Shown piece after piece: positions 6,335 to 8,397 of a stretch of DNA of 8,397 bases. Source of the stretch: JAIVJN01 sp036732565 (GTDB lineage Bacteria > Acidobacteriota > Vicinamibacteria > Vicinamibacterales > UBA2999). The first letter of the stretch is position 1, and each line of letters starts with the position of its first letter. Location: positions 1 to 8,397 of the forward strand of contig DAINCF010000308.1 in the NCBI GenBank assembly GCA_036732565.1, written 5' to 3'. Both the position numbers and the translations under genes were made by a program. The notes beneath the pieces are model-generated. The model was given only the letters and a program-made list of their open reading frames with translations. It had not been told where the DNA came from and did no database searches.

Positions 6335-7869
6335 TGAAGCATCCGGTCCAACTCTTTCAATCCTGCCTCAATCTCTGATTCCATCTTCGCAAGATCCGCA
6401 AGAATGTCCTTCGGCGGCCTATGCTCCTGTTCTTCGTGAACGACCTCCTTGTAGCGGTTGAGGCTCAGGTCGTACGCTTGGCTCGCGACATCGGCTTTCG
6501 CGACGCAGAAGCTTTGGGCCGTCCGCGGTCGCTCGCGCTCGGCGCCGTCGCGCTCGCGCCAGCGCGCGAGGACGTCGGGCAGGTTGTTCTTCGCGTGCTC
6601 CTCATCGGCGAGCGACGCTTCCGGTGTGGGGCCGAGCTTCTCTTCGGACAGCAGCGGCGTCCGCTTGTCGTCCAGGCTCCACCCGTCCGCGTCCACGTCG
6701 TAGAACCACACGTGGTCAGTACCGCCGGAGTTCGTCTTCGTGAAGAGCAGAACCGCCGTGGAGACGCCCGCGTACGGCTTGAACACGCCGCCCGGCAGTG
6801 AAATCACCGCGTCCAGCTTCTGATCCTCCACCAGCATCCGGCGCAGCTCCTTGTGCGCTTTGCTGGAGCCGAAGAGCACGCCGTCGGGGACGATCACGGC
6901 GGCACGGCCGCCGGGCTTGAGCAGTCTGAGGAACAGCGCGAGGAAGAGCAGCTCCGTCTTCTTCGTCTTGACGATCTGCTGTAAGTCCTTCGCCGTGTTC
7001 TCGTAATCGAGCGAGCCCGCGAACGGCGGGTTCGCCATGACGATGGTGTACTTCTCTTCCTCGCCGGCGTGATCCTGCGCCAGGGAATCGCGGTACTGGA
7101 TGTCGGGCTGCTCGACGCCGTGCAGCAGCATGTTCATGCTGCCGATGCGCAGCATCGTGCCATCGAAGTCGTAGCCGTGGAACATGCCGTGATGGAAGTG
7201 CTTGCGCAGCTTCGCGTCGCGAAAGATCTCCGGGTGCCGCTCGCGCAAGTACTCTCCCGCCGCCACCAGGAAGCCGCACGTGCCAACCGCGGGATCGCAA
7301 ATGGTGTCTGTCGGCGTGGGCGCGATCATTTCGACCATCAGTCGGATGATGTGCCGCGGCGTGCGGAACTGGCCGTTCTGCCCAGCGGTTGCGATCTTCG
7401 CAAGCATGTACTCATACAGATCGCCCTTGGTGTCGCGCCGCTCCATCGGCACCTGCTCGAGCAGGTCCACCACCTTCGCTAGGAGCGCGGGCGTTGGGAT
7501 GGTGAAGCGCGCATCCTGCATGTGATGCGAGTAGGTCGAGCCATCCGCGCCGAGCGTGCGGAGGAACGGGAACACGTGCTCGCCGATCACGGTGAACATG
7601 TCGCGCGGCTCGAAGTGCTTGAACCGCGACCACCTAAAATCCGCGTAGGAACGGCCCTTGGGATCGTTGCCTTCGCGAAACACGGCCCGTTCGGCAGGAC
7701 GGCCCAACCGCTTCGCCTCGTTCTCTGCGGCGGTCTGCAGATCGTCGAGCCGCCGCAGGAACAGCAGGTAGGTGATCTGCTCGATCACCTCGAGCGGGTT
7801 GGAGATGCCGCCGGACCAGAAAGCGTCCCAGATACGATCGATTTGATTGCGAATGTCGCCGGTGAGCAT
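6331..7869 (-). CDS. hsdM: Type I restriction-modification DNA methyltransferase subunit M
   Basis: The gene encodes 512 residues. HsdM transfers a methyl group from S-adenosylmethionine to adenine N6 at the site chosen by HsdS, protecting host DNA. The N-terminal HsdM helical domain is about 1-140 (begins MLTGDIRNQIDRIWDAFW). GQFRTPRHI (166-174) leads into the SAM-binding motif I DPAVGTCGFL (192-201), and the catalytic motif IV is NPPF (280-283). PGGVFKPYAGVSTAVLLF (359-376) is typical of the fold. The C-terminal part (about 460-512) ends in a helical segment likely to contact HsdS. The AVGTC form of motif I differs from the classical ACGTG but keeps D, P, G, T and G; I recall it from other HsdM proteins and do not read it as damage. 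The ATG at 7869 is preceded by no strong Shine-Dalgarno, but a perfect TATAAT lies 14 bases upstream. It is first in an hsdM-hsdS operon. Confidence 0.97.
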   Translation of the reverse strand: MLTGDIRNQIDRIWDAFWSGGISNPLEVIEQITYLLFLRRLDDLQTAAENEAKRLGRPAERAVFREGNDPKGRSYADFRWSRFKHFEPRDMFTVIGEHVFPFLRTLGADGSTYSHHMQDARFTIPTPALLAKVVDLLEQVPMERRDTKGDLYEYMLAKIATAGQNGQFRTPRHIIRLMVEMIAPTPTDTICDPAVGTCGFLVAAGEYLRERHPEIFRDAKLRKHFHHGMFHGYDFDGTMLRIGSMNMLLHGVEQPDIQYRDSLAQDHAGEEEKYTIVMANPPFAGSLDYENTAKDLQQIVKTKKTELLFLALFLRLLKPGGRAAVIVPDGVLFGSSKAHKELRRMLVEDQKLDAVISLPGGVFKPYAGVSTAVLLFTKTNSGGTDHVWFYDVDADGWSLDDKRTPLLSEEKLGPTPEASLADEEHAKNNLPDVLARWRERDGAERERPRTAQSFCVAKADVASQAYDLSLNRYKEVVHEEQEHRPPKDILADLAKMESEIEAGLKELDRMLQ

Positions 7870-7882
7870 TGTGCTAGCGAGG

Positions 7883-7888
7883 AATTAT
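7883..7888 (-). promoter_or_regulatory. hsdM: Candidate -10 box of the hsdM-hsdS promoter
   Basis: The minus strand reads TATAAT here, a perfect consensus hexamer. Initiation about seven bases downstream would give a leader of only about seven nucleotides before ATG 7869. No recognisable -35 lies at 16-18 bp spacing, where the sequence is instead the GCTGTAG repeat unit, so an activator or chance are both possible. Confidence 0.4.
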
Positions 7889-7905
7889 AGCGACCCAAGT
7901 CTTCA

Positions 7906-7923
7906 CTACAGCTTGCCTACAGC
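7906..7923. repeat. Direct heptamer repeat CTACAGC x2, 11-bp period
   Basis: CTACAGC occurs at 7906-7912 and again at 7917-7923, one helical turn apart. Seen from hsdM, the first copy (GCTGTAG) sits at the expected -35 position. A related GCTTGC also recurs at 7911-7916 and 7927-7932. In-phase repeats over a promoter lacking a -35 suggest a regulator site, but the repeats are short. Confidence 0.3.
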
Positions 7924-7968
7924 CGGGCTTGCGCCGCATTCAATCCCCCATCCACCGAGCTGGGCAGT

Positions 7969-7984
7969 TGGTACGCGACCTGCT
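7969..7984 (+). promoter_or_regulatory. Sigma-54 (RpoN) type -24/-12 promoter upstream of the lipoprotein gene
   Basis: TGGTACG-CGAC-CTGCT fits the consensus TGGCACG-N4-TTGCW with one change in each half. The invariant GG (7970-7971) and GC (7982-7983) are separated by the required 10 bp. The start would be about 12 bases past GC, near 7995, leaving a leader of about 57 nt to ATG 8052. If real, the gene needs an ATP-dependent enhancer-binding activator; its site was not identified. Confidence 0.6.
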
Positions 7985-8037
7985 TACTCGTCAGGAGAGC
8001 GGAATCGAAATCCCATCGTTCATGACCTGACACCTAC

Positions 8038-8044
8038 AAGGGAG
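8038..8044 (+). promoter_or_regulatory. Ribosome binding site of the lipoprotein gene
   Basis: AAGGGAG lies seven bases before ATG 8052. It is the clearest Shine-Dalgarno in the window, in contrast to hsdM and hsdR, and it fixes the start of this gene. Confidence 0.65.
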
Positions 8045-8051
8045 ACACCCC

Positions 8052-8397
8052 ATGCGTGCTGTTGTCGCAAGTCAGGCAGTTGCGTTGAGCCTCGCGATCG
8101 CGGTGGCCGGCTGCGGCTCGCCGCCTTCCACGGATGTTGATGCGGCGAATGCCGCCGTCGATAAGGCCGCGGCCGATCGCGCCGGACAATACGCTTCGGA
8201 TTCGTTCAAGGCCGCGCAGGATTCGCGCACCGCGCTCGAGGCCGAGTTGAAGGCGCAGGAAGCCAACTGGTTCAAGTCGTACGACCGGGCCAGAGAGCTC
8301 GCGGCAGCGGCGAAGGCCGCCGGCGACAAAGCGGCTGCCGATGCCGTGGCGGGACGGCAGAAGGCCGAGGCCGCCGCCAAAGCGAAAGCGGACGCCG
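8052..8397 (+). CDS. Alanine/lysine-rich outer-membrane-type lipoprotein (3' truncated)
   Basis: The frame opens at ATG 8052, seven bases after AAGGGAG, and runs off the window: 115 codons are complete. Residues 1-20 form a lipoprotein signal peptide, with a single Arg at position 2, a hydrophobic stretch (VALSLAIAVAG) and the lipobox ending A-G-C21. Glycine at +2, not aspartate, predicts outer-membrane sorting. The mature part is a long amphipathic-looking helix rich in Ala, Lys, Asp and Glu, with QEANWFKSYDRARELAAAAK in the middle, resembling DUF4398-type or Lpp-like lipoproteins. Such proteins usually act as envelope spacers or stress proteins; the exact role here is unknown. A sigma-54-type element lies upstream. 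It is divergent from hsdM across 182 bp and has no evident link to restriction. The lipoprotein call is strong; the family assignment is tentative. Confidence 0.85.
   Translation, partial: MRAVVASQAVALSLAIAVAGCGSPPSTDVDAANAAVDKAAADRAGQYASDSFKAAQDSRTALEAELKAQEANWFKSYDRARELAAAAKAAGDKAAADAVAGRQKAEAAAKAKADA

Noticed and set aside
7591..7600. HsdM motif I reads DPAVGTCGFL (coded at about 7267-7296 on the minus strand) instead of DPACGTGGFL, considered as an inactivating change.
   Set aside because: The structurally important D, P, G, T and G are kept, NPPF is intact, and I recall this variant in other HsdM proteins; there is no sign of decay.
8072..8380. Minus-strand frame of 102 codons, alanine/serine rich, opposite the lipoprotein gene.
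   Set aside because: It is a shadow of the plus-strand lipoprotein gene, which has a ribosome site, signal peptide and lipobox.

Overview
This is a window from a GC-rich, Gram-negative-type bacterium. A lipobox lipoprotein gene preceded by a sigma-54-like promoter, together with a high-GC two-component kinase, fits Acidobacteriota (for example Vicinamibacteria) or Proteobacteria, but the sequence does not settle the phylum. The window holds a complete type I restriction-modification locus. A two-gene cassette of toxin-antitoxin type lies inside it, on the opposite strand. One cut-off gene sits at each edge.

Layout, left to right. 1-468 (+): 3' end of a sensor histidine kinase (ATP-binding domain only). 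485-3907 (-): hsdR, the 1140-residue restriction and translocation subunit, with a DUF4145-like N-terminal domain, coiled coil, PD-(D/E)XK nuclease and SF2 motor. 3908-4016: a 109-bp divergent control region. 4017-4772 (+): a DUF433 protein with an N-terminal MerR-like helix-turn-helix. 4699-5169 (+): a PIN-like (DUF5615/Mut7-C-like) protein overlapping it by 74 nt. 5171-6334 (-): hsdS, the two-TRD specificity subunit. 6331-7869 (-): hsdM, the methyltransferase, overlapping hsdS by ATGA. 7870-8051: a second divergent control region with a perfect TATAAT facing hsdM and a -24/-12 element facing right. 8052 to the edge (+): an alanine/lysine-rich lipoprotein.

How it works together. HsdM and HsdS are translationally coupled and form the modification enzyme. 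HsdR joins them to make the ATP-driven restriction complex. hsdR lies downstream on the same strand but is split from hsdMS by the oppositely oriented DUF433/PIN-like pair. That pair is back to back with hsdR and tail to tail with hsdS, with one base between the stop codons. The inferred idea worth testing is that the cassette is a toxin-antitoxin or regulatory module tied to restriction, either as a control of hsdR or as a backup abortive device. Hand counts suggest the defence block differs in composition from its left flank: the first 60 bases of the kinase are 80% GC, a 60-base hsdM sample 63%, and two 60-base hsdS samples 52-53%. This is compatible with horizontal acquisition. No RNA genes, insertion sequences, CRISPR arrays or integrase were seen.
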